Positions 1 through 4,713 of a stretch of 5,771 nt of DNA are shown piece by piece. The notes below the pieces were generated by a model that saw nothing but the letters and a program-made list of their open reading frames with translations, made no database searches and was not told the DNA's origin. The stretch's first letter is position 1, and each line of letters begins with the position of its first letter. The position numbers were made by a program, and so were the translations under genes. The stretch spans positions 1-5,771 of the forward strand of contig CAYIBX010000040.1 of the NCBI GenBank assembly GCA_964361785.1, given 5' to 3'. Source of the stretch: UBA927 sp964361785 (GTDB lineage: Bacteria > Patescibacteriota > Microgenomatia > UBA10105 > UBA927).

Positions 1-1
1 A

Positions 2-43
2 TTTTACGAATTGAAAAAACGCTGGGTTTACGGTACCGTATAG
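2..43 (+). CDS. C-terminal tail of an upstream gene (partial)
   Basis: Frame 2 is open from the window edge to a TAG at 41-43 and encodes 13 residues, FYELKKRWVYGTV. This stop lies just before the ribosome binding site of the next gene, the usual arrangement inside an operon, so I prefer it over the other frames. Frame 3 stops at once. Frame 1 is also open but simply runs into the start codon at 61. The fragment is too short to identify a family. Confidence 0.4.
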   Translation, partial: FYELKKRWVYGTV

Positions 44-60
44 AGAGAAGGAGAACGCGT

Positions 61-207
61 ATGGGATCATTTGGTGGATTTTATAAAGGTGAAAAGAAAA
101 AGCAGAAGAAAACAAATCTGGTAAAGACTGCGCAAAAACAACTCTCTGGCGGATCATGGCAGCCACCGGTTGTAGAAATCATAAAAAAGGGCAAGAAGGA
201 GTGGTAA
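61..207 (+). CDS. Small Lys-rich hypothetical protein, 48 aa
   Basis: An ATG at 61 is preceded by AAGGAG (48-53) at a 7-base spacing, and the frame ends with TAA at 205-207. The protein begins MGSFGGFYKGEKKKQKK, so it has a Gly/aromatic head (MGSFGGFYKG) and a basic stretch at residues 11-17. A second basic cluster (KKGKKEW) closes the protein. There is no membrane segment or signal peptide. The composition suggests nucleic-acid or membrane-surface binding, but that is an inference. The next gene begins 2 bases after its stop, and its Shine-Dalgarno sequence lies in the last codons of this one, so the two are very likely co-transcribed and translationally coupled. I have a general memory of similar short Gly/Lys proteins in Patescibacteria but cannot name a family. 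Reality as a gene is supported by the strong ribosome binding site and the tight spacing; function is unknown. Confidence 0.65.
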   Translation: MGSFGGFYKGEKKKQKKTNLVKTAQKQLSGGSWQPPVVEIIKKGKKEW

Positions 208-208
208 C

Positions 209-1165
209 GTGCGGGCATCTTCAATCGTTCGGTTTCGTACGCGATACATTTCGTGGATAATCTTTTGTGTTATCGCAATCATTTTCGTGATACTCATTTA
301 TAGTTTATTCTTTCGTGTTCTTAAAGATGTGCCGTTTCGACAAGCATTTGTGATTACCACTGAGCCTTTGCGCATACTTTCGTGGGACAAATCGCGTATC
401 GCTTTGCAAGTAGTATCCATACCGTCAGACATTCTTATCAGTGGCGCATTTGGATACGGTCAGTACTCGCTTGTTGCAATGCGGACACTCGATACAATGG
501 ATCATAAAAACGGTCAGCTTCTTAGTGAATCTGTGGCACAAGCTGTAGGTGTGCCGATTACAGGAACGATTATTACGGAAAGTCAATCATCGGACAGGCC
601 AGTGCTTGAGAGTTTGAAAAAAATATTTTCATGGCGGTCTATCGGTGTGAGAATAGTAGGTCGTATTGGTACGACAGTCTCCCTATCTGATTGGATACAT
701 TTAGTGTTTATGGTACATGCGTTAGGTACTGATGATATAGAAGTATTGAATTTGACTTCAGCAGTAAATGATCTCGTTCGGCCAGATGGCACGACAGTAC
801 ATGTACTCGATTCAGAGAAAGTGGATTACATAGTAGGCAATACTCTGCATGATGCAAGGCTTCGGAATGAAAACAAAACAGTTACTATTATCAACACGAC
901 TATGGTTTTTGGTATAGGATCAAAAGTAGCGCGGATGATTAATCGTTTTGGGATACAGGTAGTATCCGTAGGCAATGAAGCCCAAGCTATTACTCATTGC
1001 GAATTAGCGACTGATAACAGGACAAGATCGTCATTAACGTATAAATTTTTGAAAGTATATTTTAAGTGTCGTGATACTGATGTGGCAGGGGACAGTGCTG
1101 TGTCTGATATTACGATTCGTTTGGGAAGTAGCATTGCAGAACTGTTTGATACAAGGGGTGAATGA
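209..1165 (+). CDS. Membrane-anchored LytR/CpsA/Psr-like protein with LytR_C domain
   Basis: This 318-residue protein starts with GTG at 209, 7 bases after AAGGAG (196-201). Residues 1-11 are basic and residues 13-36 form one hydrophobic segment, so it is an inside-to-outside anchored protein with the rest outside the membrane. Residues 45-120 resemble the start of an LCP domain: a strand, then VVSIPSDILISGAFGYG (68-84), then GQLLSESVAQAVGVPITG (102-119), where LCP proteins have their lipid-binding fold. Residues 223-313 resemble the LytR_C domain: KTVTIINTTMVFGIGSKVARMINRFGIQVV, ending in DITIRLGSSIAELF. LCP enzymes attach glycopolymers to the cell wall or envelope. Here the usual SIPRD motif reads SIPSD (70-74) and I find no later Arg-rich catalytic motif, so it may bind rather than transfer. 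Cys263 and Cys287 are both in the exported tail and could form a disulfide. It converges with the TPR gene only 7 bases away, with no terminator between them. Confidence 0.72.
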   Translation: MRASSIVRFRTRYISWIIFCVIAIIFVILIYSLFFRVLKDVPFRQAFVITTEPLRILSWDKSRIALQVVSIPSDILISGAFGYGQYSLVAMRTLDTMDHKNGQLLSESVAQAVGVPITGTIITESQSSDRPVLESLKKIFSWRSIGVRIVGRIGTTVSLSDWIHLVFMVHALGTDDIEVLNLTSAVNDLVRPDGTTVHVLDSEKVDYIVGNTLHDARLRNENKTVTIINTTMVFGIGSKVARMINRFGIQVVSVGNEAQAITHCELATDNRTRSSLTYKFLKVYFKCRDTDVAGDSAVSDITIRLGSSIAELFDTRGE

Positions 1166-1172
1166 AACACAC

Positions 1173-1877
1173 TTATTCCGTAGCATCGTCATTTGTAGTA
1201 TCTCCCTCTGAGAGTGTATCTTTTTCGCCATCAAGTTTTGCATAGGGAACATAGATACCGGTGGATGCAAATGATGGTTGGTTTAGAAAGCGTTTGCCCC
1301 GCATGGTTTCTCGGATGAAAAGGACCAGCGAGTTTTTTCCGATGGATTTGATGTGCACGGTGTACGAGTTGCCACCGCTTATGAATTTGATAAGTCGAAA
1401 GGCAATGTCATCTGGAAGTGCTCCAAGATATATGTTGTTGGTTGTCCGTACTTCAACGGCATGTTTTTTGGTCTTAAGCAGCACTTCTTCACCAGGACAC
1501 GCGCAGGAGAGTGCTTGAAGAGGCGCCGTATTGACACATTCGACTATTTTCGTTTTCCCTGGTTCCTCCAAAAACATCATTGGGGATCGTCCAGAGAGCG
1601 AAGTTTTTTTGAGGTCTTTTTGTCGTACTAACCCCAGCTTTTTTACATTTTTTATCGCAATTTGGTTGTATTCATCGAGTTTTATCACTTTTTGAAACGT
1701 TTTTTTGGCTGTGGTAATTTGACCTAACTGAAGGTAGGCAAATCCTAATCGATTGAGCGTATTAACGCTCTCTTTGTTTTGTTTCAACAGTGCAATGTTT
1801 ATGTGTATAGCATCGAGCCAGTTTTGTGCAAGTGCTGCATTGATCGCGTCTTGTTCTGTGTAGTTTTGAGTGGTCAT
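1173..1877 (-). CDS. TPR protein with a HIRAN-like C-terminal domain
   Basis: The open frame reaches back to 1973, but I place the start at the ATG at 1877 (MTTQNYTEQDAINAAL). The 32 upstream codons do not look like protein, and a likely promoter lies within them. This gives 234 residues. Residues 7-82 form about two tetratricopeptide repeats (AINAALAQNWLDAIHINIAL, then LNRLGFAYLQLGQITTAKKTF), a protein-binding helical scaffold. After a linker, residues 100-205 form a separate domain: MFLEEPGKTK, then EEVLLKTKKHAVEVRT, then YLGALPDDIAFRLIKFISGGNSYTVHIKS. The YLGxLPxxxAxxL...G..Y pattern is like that of HIRAN domains, which bind DNA ends in other proteins. The match is by eye only. The tail (216-234) is acidic and probably disordered. 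There is no signal peptide, so it should be cytoplasmic. No clear Shine-Dalgarno precedes the ATG. It is divergent from the membrane-protein gene at 1986. Confidence 0.7.
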   Translation of the reverse strand: MTTQNYTEQDAINAALAQNWLDAIHINIALLKQNKESVNTLNRLGFAYLQLGQITTAKKTFQKVIKLDEYNQIAIKNVKKLGLVRQKDLKKTSLSGRSPMMFLEEPGKTKIVECVNTAPLQALSCACPGEEVLLKTKKHAVEVRTTNNIYLGALPDDIAFRLIKFISGGNSYTVHIKSIGKNSLVLFIRETMRGKRFLNQPSFASTGIYVPYAKLDGEKDTLSEGDTTNDDATE

Positions 1878-1911
1878 TTTATAGCTGTACACTTTAGGTG
1901 TATGAAGAAAA

Positions 1912-1939
1912 AGTGTATAGGTTTCGTAGGAAAAGTCAA
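1912..1939 (-). promoter_or_regulatory. Putative sigma70-type promoter for the TPR gene
   Basis: Reading the minus strand, TTGACT (1939-1934) and TACACT (1917-1912) are separated by 16 bases, which would start transcription about 30 bases before the ATG at 1877. The -35 matches five of six consensus bases and the -10 four of six. Between it and the gene lies a small inverted repeat, TACAC-TTTAG-GTGTA (1888-1902), and GTGTAT occurs at both 1898-1903 and 1913-1918, so a regulator could bind here. This is inference from sequence only. Confidence 0.4.
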
Positions 1940-1985
1940 TACAGGAGAACTCTCGGATAAAAAATGATACCATAATGGGGAAGCG

Positions 1986-2822
1986 ATGAATAAAATAGTA
2001 CTTTTTATCAGTAAACGGTTTAAGCGCTGGGATAGGCGCATGACATTATCCAAGCGCCAACAGTTCGTCGGTATTACGCTTATACTGACGTTTTTGATGA
2101 TGCTTACGCAGCTCGTGTCAGTAGATTTTCGGTATCCTATGGTATTTGTCATGGCATTGGTAACGTATGCGCTGACGGCTTTTGCGTTGCGGGACGATCT
2201 TTACGGAGCAGAGTGGATTGCACTTTTGACATTGCCGACGCTGTTTACAGCTGCTGTCGCTCTCTTTTATTTTTTACTCCCGAGTCGATGGTTGACGAGA
2301 TTGCCTATCGTCGGATTATATGCAGTCGGACTGTATGCGTTGCTTCTTACAGAAAATATTTATAATGTAGCTGCGTCGCGCACCATAGCACTGCTTCGAG
2401 CAGCGCATTCCGTAGGATTTTTATTGACTCTTTCGACTTTTTTTCTTTTGGCGCAGACGCTGTACGCATTTCGTTTTTATCCGATCGTTAATGCGTTTGG
2501 AATTATGTTGATCGCGTATCCTTTGATAGTTCAAATTTTGTGGGCTATGGAATTAACGCCAAAGATAGGGGAGAAGGTAAAGCAATTAACCATAGTGATA
2601 ACGTTGGTGCTTGTAGAGATTTCATGGATATTTTCTTTGTGGCCGACACGATCCTCATTGCGCGCGTTATTTTTGACGACCTGTTTTTATGGGTTAACTG
2701 GTATGGCGCAGCAGTACTTGGGCGACAGGCTCTACAAGCGTACAATATGGGAGTTTTTTAGCGTGGTATTTATTGTATTCTGCATTGTGCTTCTGGGCAC
2801 AAATTGGCACAACAATCCGTAA
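1986..2822 (+). CDS. Polytopic membrane protein, about 8-9 membrane segments, function unknown
   Basis: This 278-residue protein starts at ATG 1986, preceded by GGGGAA (1977-1982). A second Met at residue 19 (2040) is an alternative start. The first 26 residues are strongly basic (KRFKRWDRR, SKRQQ), pointing to a cytoplasmic N terminus. Hydrophobic segments lie near residues 27-45, 50-68, 75-98, 105-122, 138-162, 166-187, 199-218, 225-243 and 253-271. The most motif-like stretch is LTENIYNVAASRTIALLRAAHSVGFLLTL (121-149), an amphipathic loop plus helix with conserved-looking Asn and Arg. It recalls uncharacterised Patescibacteria membrane families (possibly a DUF5656-type protein), but I cannot confirm this by eye. 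There is no transporter motif or nucleotide-binding site. It is divergent from the TPR gene across 108 bases and followed by the 1-kb gene-free region. Confidence 0.7.
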   Translation: MNKIVLFISKRFKRWDRRMTLSKRQQFVGITLILTFLMMLTQLVSVDFRYPMVFVMALVTYALTAFALRDDLYGAEWIALLTLPTLFTAAVALFYFLLPSRWLTRLPIVGLYAVGLYALLLTENIYNVAASRTIALLRAAHSVGFLLTLSTFFLLAQTLYAFRFYPIVNAFGIMLIAYPLIVQILWAMELTPKIGEKVKQLTIVITLVLVEISWIFSLWPTRSSLRALFLTTCFYGLTGMAQQYLGDRLYKRTIWEFFSVVFIVFCIVLLGTNWHNNP

Positions 2823-2900
2823 AAGAAATTTCTAATTTCTAATTACGAAATGAGAAAAGGGGAGTAGGGAAGGTGAATACACTTAAGGTTGAAGCAGGCA

Positions 2901-2970
2901 GGTATAGTTTGATATAGTTAGGTATTGATAATTATAGGCCTATGTGGATAATTAATTTCACGGTATAGCA
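2901..2970. repeat. Consensus DnaA box beside 10-bp-phased repeats and a palindrome
   Basis: Three adjacent 10-mers at 2901-2930 share the pattern GRTATWGWTW, and GGTATAG recurs at 2962-2968. A perfect 10-bp palindrome, ATAGGCCTAT (2934-2943), abuts TGTGGATAA (2943-2951), which is the reverse complement of the consensus DnaA box TTATCCACA. The surroundings are AT-rich. This combination resembles a small initiator-binding site. There is only one consensus box and no dnaA or dnaN nearby, so a full origin is not shown. Confidence 0.35.
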
Positions 2971-3050
2971 GGATTATTTTCACAGTCTTATTTAGCTTCA
3001 TACTTCGCTCCCTTACTCACCTGAGTACATGATGTGTGCGTATTTGTTAT

Positions 3051-3076
3051 AGTTTAGATTGTTAATACGCTCTATA
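3051..3076 (+). repeat. Left copy of a 26-bp inverted-repeat pair
   Basis: This sequence matches the reverse complement of 3320-3345 at 23 of 26 positions, and its inner 15 bases, TTAATACGCTCTATA (3062-3076), match perfectly. A shorter relative (AATACGCGCTA, 3139-3149) lies in the hairpin between the two arms. Confidence 0.7.
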
Positions 3077-3109
3077 CTGCGTTACACTATCATAGAGCAT
3101 CGTCTGGAT

Positions 3110-3163
3110 TAGCCTCAAAAGCATTATTTTAGCGCGTCAATACGCGCTAAAATATACCCGAAC
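3110..3163 (+). repeat. Module copy 1: TAGCCTCAA - hairpin - ACCCGAAC
   Basis: The module is bounded by TAGCCTCAA (3110-3118) and ACCCGAAC (3156-3163) and encloses the perfect hairpin at 3125-3154. A related copy lies 192 bases downstream at 3302-3369 with the same two boundary boxes, and CATC.TCT just before the first box in both copies. The shared boundary boxes with a variable centre suggest a repeated element, not chance. Confidence 0.55.
3125..3154. repeat. Perfect 13-bp stem with 4-nt loop (11-6-11 geometry)
   Basis: TATTTTAGCGCG (3125-3136) and CGCGCTAAAATA (3143-3154) are exact reverse complements. The central TCAATA adds one further T-A pair, leaving the loop CAAT. Read as DNA, 3126-3153 is 11 bp, 6 bp, 11 bp, the layout of Xer dif sites, but the arms do not match known dif consensus well. 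No T-run follows on either strand, so it is not a standard terminator. Confidence 0.65.
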
Positions 3164-3301
3164 AAACTTTCCTCGCACTATAACGCATCAGACTGCTTGT
3201 TGTTTGCGAAATCTCTTCATCTAATAACCTTGGGTTTCATTATGCGGAGCGTACTACTACTCTATAATACGACGTGTATGCTACGTGACCCTGACATCTT
3301 C

Positions 3302-3369
3302 TAGCCTCAATAATATCATTATAGAGCGTATTAATAAGCTAAATTGAGAGGAGCATAAATAACCCGAAC
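3302..3369 (+). repeat. Module copy 2: TAGCCTCAA - degenerate hairpin - ACCCGAAC
   Basis: TAGCCTCAA (3302-3310) and ACCCGAAC (3362-3369) bound this copy, which is about 14 bases longer than copy 1. Its centre (3320-3343) resembles the copy 1 hairpin read on the other strand but pairs poorly. It overlaps the right arm of the 26-bp inverted repeat and includes AGAGGAG (3347-3353), which is not followed by a start codon. A third TAGCCTCAA, without the rest, spans 3862-3870 at the end of the phosphoesterase gene. Confidence 0.5.
3320..3345 (-). repeat. Right copy of the 26-bp inverted-repeat pair
   Basis: This is the partner of 3051-3076 in the opposite orientation, with three mismatches in 26. 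The two arms face each other and enclose 243 bases that contain module copy 1. The outward half on this side reads AAGCTAAATT. Confidence 0.7.
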
Positions 3370-3420
3370 GACCTCTTTTTGAATGCGACTTTACTGTTCC
3401 ATACATACTAAACCATGTAC

Positions 3421-3435
3421 GTGACAGGTTGTCAC
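3421..3435. repeat. Hairpin GTGACA-GGT-TGTCAC
   Basis: A perfect 6-bp inverted repeat with a 3-base centre. The preceding TACGTGAC (3418-3425) also occurs at 3282-3289, so this may be another shared piece of the repeated modules. It could be an operator or an RNA stem. Confidence 0.45.
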
Positions 3436-3458
3436 AGCACATGCGCATAATTGCAGCA

Positions 3459-3487
3459 ACTCTTCGAGAGTATCCGGAGTTACTCTC
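3459..3487 (+). other. Two mutually exclusive hairpins
   Basis: ACTCT-TCG-AGAGT (3459-3471) and GAGAGTA-8 nt-TACTCTC (3466-3487) are both perfect stems and share the AGAGT segment, so only one can form at a time. This is the geometry of an RNA switch or attenuator, but no T-run or coding start follows directly. Confidence 0.4.
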
Positions 3488-3514
3488 CCTTTCAAGACAT
3501 ATAAGAAATAAAAG

Positions 3515-3556
3515 GTGCGTTCTTTTCAGGGGGAACATATTGCTTATATGACGCAC
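3515..3556 (+). other. Branched stem: GTGCGT/ACGCAC closing an inner hairpin
   Basis: GTGCGT (3515-3520) pairs with ACGCAC (3551-3556). Inside, CATAT-TGCTT-ATATG (3536-3550) forms a hairpin directly stacked on the outer stem, and TTC/GAA (3520-3522 / 3533-3535) could compete with or extend a third arm holding the loop TTTTCAGGGG. The shape is RNA-like but there is no recognised family. Confidence 0.4.
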
Positions 3557-3564
3557 AATAATAC

Positions 3565-3640
3565 TTTTGCGACATCACGAAGTGGGTTGATCGAGAGCGT
3601 GCATTGTTGCTCGTGTTTCTTGTGTTATCGCAAAATGCAC
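3565..3640. repeat. Interleaved inverted repeats TTTTGCGA/TCGCAAAA and GTGCAT/ATGCAC
   Basis: TTTTGCGA (3565-3572) pairs with TCGCAAAA (3628-3635), and GTGCAT (3599-3604) pairs with ATGCAC (3635-3640). The two are interleaved, as in a pseudoknot. ATTGTTGC occurs at 3603-3610 and again at 3674-3681. From here to 3866 I see only a T-rich stretch and a weak GAGCG/CGCTC pair (3817-3837). Confidence 0.35.
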
Positions 3641-3866
3641 ATTTAATTAAACAATATACGATGTTTCTTATGTATTGTTGCGTGTGATTTACTCGCCTGT
3701 TTATTTCTATTGACCTGTTTTTTGTTTTATGTCTTTTTCAATATTATGGAGATTTTTTTGTCGAATTTTCTTCGGATTATTTAGAGGTTGTATTTGAGGA
3801 TGACTACTTGTGCGTTGAGCGATTATCGAAGGCGCTCTAGGTCACTACAGGGGCTCAAATTTAGCC

Positions 3867-4565
3867 TCAATTTTGGCGGAACTTGTACGTGTCAAAAATT
3901 CTGGTTTTTGATGGATGACAGCCAGCATTTGTCTCGACTAAAGACACATCATTAATCATAAAATTTCCCATGTTTCTGTTTCTTAGTATTTTAAGTTTTT
4001 GTAAAAATTCTGATGACGGTTTGTGAACATATCGACAAATTGTTGTATTGGCAAAAACGATTTCATCAGTGAAATATTTTTTGTCATCTGGTATGCCAGT
4101 CTTTATAAATTCTTGGCGAAGATTTCGGATAAATTGATCATATTCTGGTGTGATCAGCACGATAACAGCAACACTGGTCGGCATCGATAAAACTCCATGT
4201 AGCACGACTGGGAACGCATTTTCTGCAGGAACAAGTCTTGCGAGTAGCTGTTTGGATCTTTCGATATCGCTTTGCGTATATGAAGGCGGATCATGGATAA
4301 CACGAATGCTATGAAGCGTTATATGGAGTGATGCATTTGCATAGTAATACTGCGTTGGATCTAATCGTTGTAATGGCTCGATTATTTTGGTTTGGATTGT
4401 ATTGGCAATGTCGTTTGATAAAAAGCAGTTTGCGCTAAGACACAGTTGAGTGTCAGTCGCGTAGTTGGTTTGTAGAGGAACTATGGTTGCGGCGTTTGCA
4501 TTAAAGGAGAGACGTGTTTCCATTTGGCGCATTAGAGTAAGCTGTTTTTGTTGAAATGGTGTCAT
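3867..4565 (-). CDS. 2H-phosphoesterase family protein ('2'-5' RNA ligase' type)
   Basis: This 232-residue protein starts at the ATG at 4565 and stops with TGA at 3869-3867. The first signature of the 2H superfamily is clear: SLHITLHSI, with His81 and Thr83. The second signature, normally HxTxxR, reads ANTTICRY (172-179): Asn173 replaces the second catalytic His, while Thr175 and Arg178 are kept. I believe a Patescibacteria subgroup shares this Asn, together with HDPPSYTQSDIE (91-102) and the closing VSLVETNAGCHPSKTRIF (207-224), but this is memory, not a search. Family members hydrolyse or join 2',5' or cyclic phosphodiester bonds in RNA or nucleotides. With one His missing, activity may be altered or lost. 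Residues 1-75 are longer than in small family members. It is cytoplasmic, with no signal or membrane segment. It is divergent from the recombinase gene across 148 bases, and no strong Shine-Dalgarno precedes it. Confidence 0.75.
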   Translation of the reverse strand: MTPFQQKQLTLMRQMETRLSFNANAATIVPLQTNYATDTQLCLSANCFLSNDIANTIQTKIIEPLQRLDPTQYYYANASLHITLHSIRVIHDPPSYTQSDIERSKQLLARLVPAENAFPVVLHGVLSMPTSVAVIVLITPEYDQFIRNLRQEFIKTGIPDDKKYFTDEIVFANTTICRYVHKPSSEFLQKLKILRNRNMGNFMINDVSLVETNAGCHPSKTRIFDTYKFRQN

Positions 4566-4582
4566 GCATACATTTTAACATA

Positions 4583-4610
4583 TTGACAAAACAATACGAC
4601 GTCGTACATT
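4583..4610 (+). promoter_or_regulatory. Putative promoter of the recombinase gene
   Basis: TTGACA (4583-4588) is a perfect -35, and TACATT (4605-4610) is a four-of-six -10 at 16-base spacing. Transcription would begin near 4617 and give a leader of about 97 bases containing several hairpins. The 12-bp palindrome TACGACGTCGTA (4595-4606) fills the spacer, an ideal place for a repressor. Confidence 0.45.
4595..4606. promoter_or_regulatory. 12-bp perfect palindrome, candidate operator
   Basis: TACGACGTCGTA is fully self-complementary and lies between the plus-strand -35 and -10 and just downstream of the minus-strand -10. One bound protein could therefore control both divergent genes. The GACGT core recurs at 4662-4666, 4674-4678 and 4699-4703 or on the opposite strand. 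Confidence 0.4.
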
Positions 4611-4613
4611 ATA
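4608..4613 (-). promoter_or_regulatory. TATAAT -10 box for the phosphoesterase gene
   Basis: The minus strand reads TATAAT, a perfect -10, about 43 bases before the ATG at 4565. No good -35 is seen at the right distance: that position lies inside the 35-bp inverted repeat, so an activator or another arrangement may be needed. Confidence 0.4.
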
Positions 4614-4647
4614 AATTGTGTAGACATTAAAAAATGTCACACAATTT
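4613..4647. repeat. 35-bp inverted repeat upstream of the recombinase gene
   Basis: AAATTGTGTAGACATT (4613-4628) pairs with AATGTCACACAATTT (4633-4647) over 15 bp with a single bulged A (4622) and an AAAA centre. It covers the -10/-35 zone of the minus-strand gene and the start of the recombinase leader. It could be a recombinase binding site, an operator, or an RNA hairpin with A-rich loop. Confidence 0.65.
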
Positions 4648-4649
4648 TG

Positions 4650-4703
4650 CGCTATTGTAGCGACGTCTTCATAGACGTACGCAAAATAGCTTTGTAGAGA
4701 CGT
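4650..4703 (+). repeat. Leader repeats and hairpins before the recombinase gene
   Basis: CGCTA-TTG-TAGCG (4650-4662) and ACGTCT-TCAT-AGACGT (4663-4678) are perfect hairpins. ATTTTGCG (4644-4651) could instead pair with CGCAAAAT (4680-4687) around them. GCTATTGTAGCGACGT (4651-4666) recurs as GCTTTGTAGAGACGT (4689-4703) with one gap and one change. These repeats sit just before the start codon and may control translation or mark a decayed palindromic element. Confidence 0.45.
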
Positions 4704-4713
4704 GGAATTAATT

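Larger units (their letters stand above)
2823..3866. other. Gene-free, repeat- and hairpin-rich region of about 1 kb
   Basis: No frame here gives a convincing protein. The longest open frame (minus strand, 3556-3281, 91 codons) has an unnatural Cys/Arg/Ser-rich composition and no ribosome binding site. I found no tRNA T-loop, no RNase P or tmRNA core and no rRNA. Instead the region is dense in symmetrical sequence, described in the entries inside it. From about 3640 to 3790 the plus strand becomes T-rich without clear structure. Possible roles are a structured non-coding RNA, a replication or recombination site, or a decayed mobile element. Confidence 0.6.

Noticed and set aside
1261..1631. 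Open frames on the plus strand opposite the TPR gene, and similar shadow frames opposite other genes
   Set aside because: They lie wholly within recognised coding sequence on the other strand and have no ribosome binding sites or recognisable motifs.
1878..1973. N-terminal extension of the TPR protein (32 more codons)
   Set aside because: The extra residues do not resemble the family, a likely promoter lies within them, and the ATG at 1877 begins directly before the TPR helices.
2873..2917. 14-codon GTG leader-peptide-like frame preceded by GGGGAG
   Set aside because: Too short to support, with no downstream gene to regulate on that strand.
3100..3175. RNase P RNA, because the minus strand reads GAGGAAAGT near 3173
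   Set aside because: The rest of the universal core (for example the later ACAGAA region and the GGTAAGGGTGAAA-type segment) is absent.
3051..3369. Integron with attC sites
   Set aside because: The boundary boxes do not match the RYYYAAC/GTTRRRY core sites, and the recombinase lacks the extra helix of integron integrases.
3363..3551. Plus-strand open stretch of 62 codons, with an ATG at 3441 giving a 36-residue peptide (MRIIAATLREYPELL...)
   Set aside because: It looks somewhat protein-like, but there is no Shine-Dalgarno before 3441 and the length is within chance for this base composition; hairpins explain the sequence better. It would deserve a second look if relatives conserve it.
3281..3556. 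91-codon open frame on the minus strand in the gene-free region
   Set aside because: Composition is unlike a natural protein (many Cys, Arg and Ser), there is no ribosome binding site, and it runs through several hairpins and repeats.
2823..3866. CRISPR array
   Set aside because: Repeats occur only two or three times, with unequal spacing and without a constant repeat of 25-40 bases; no cas gene is present.
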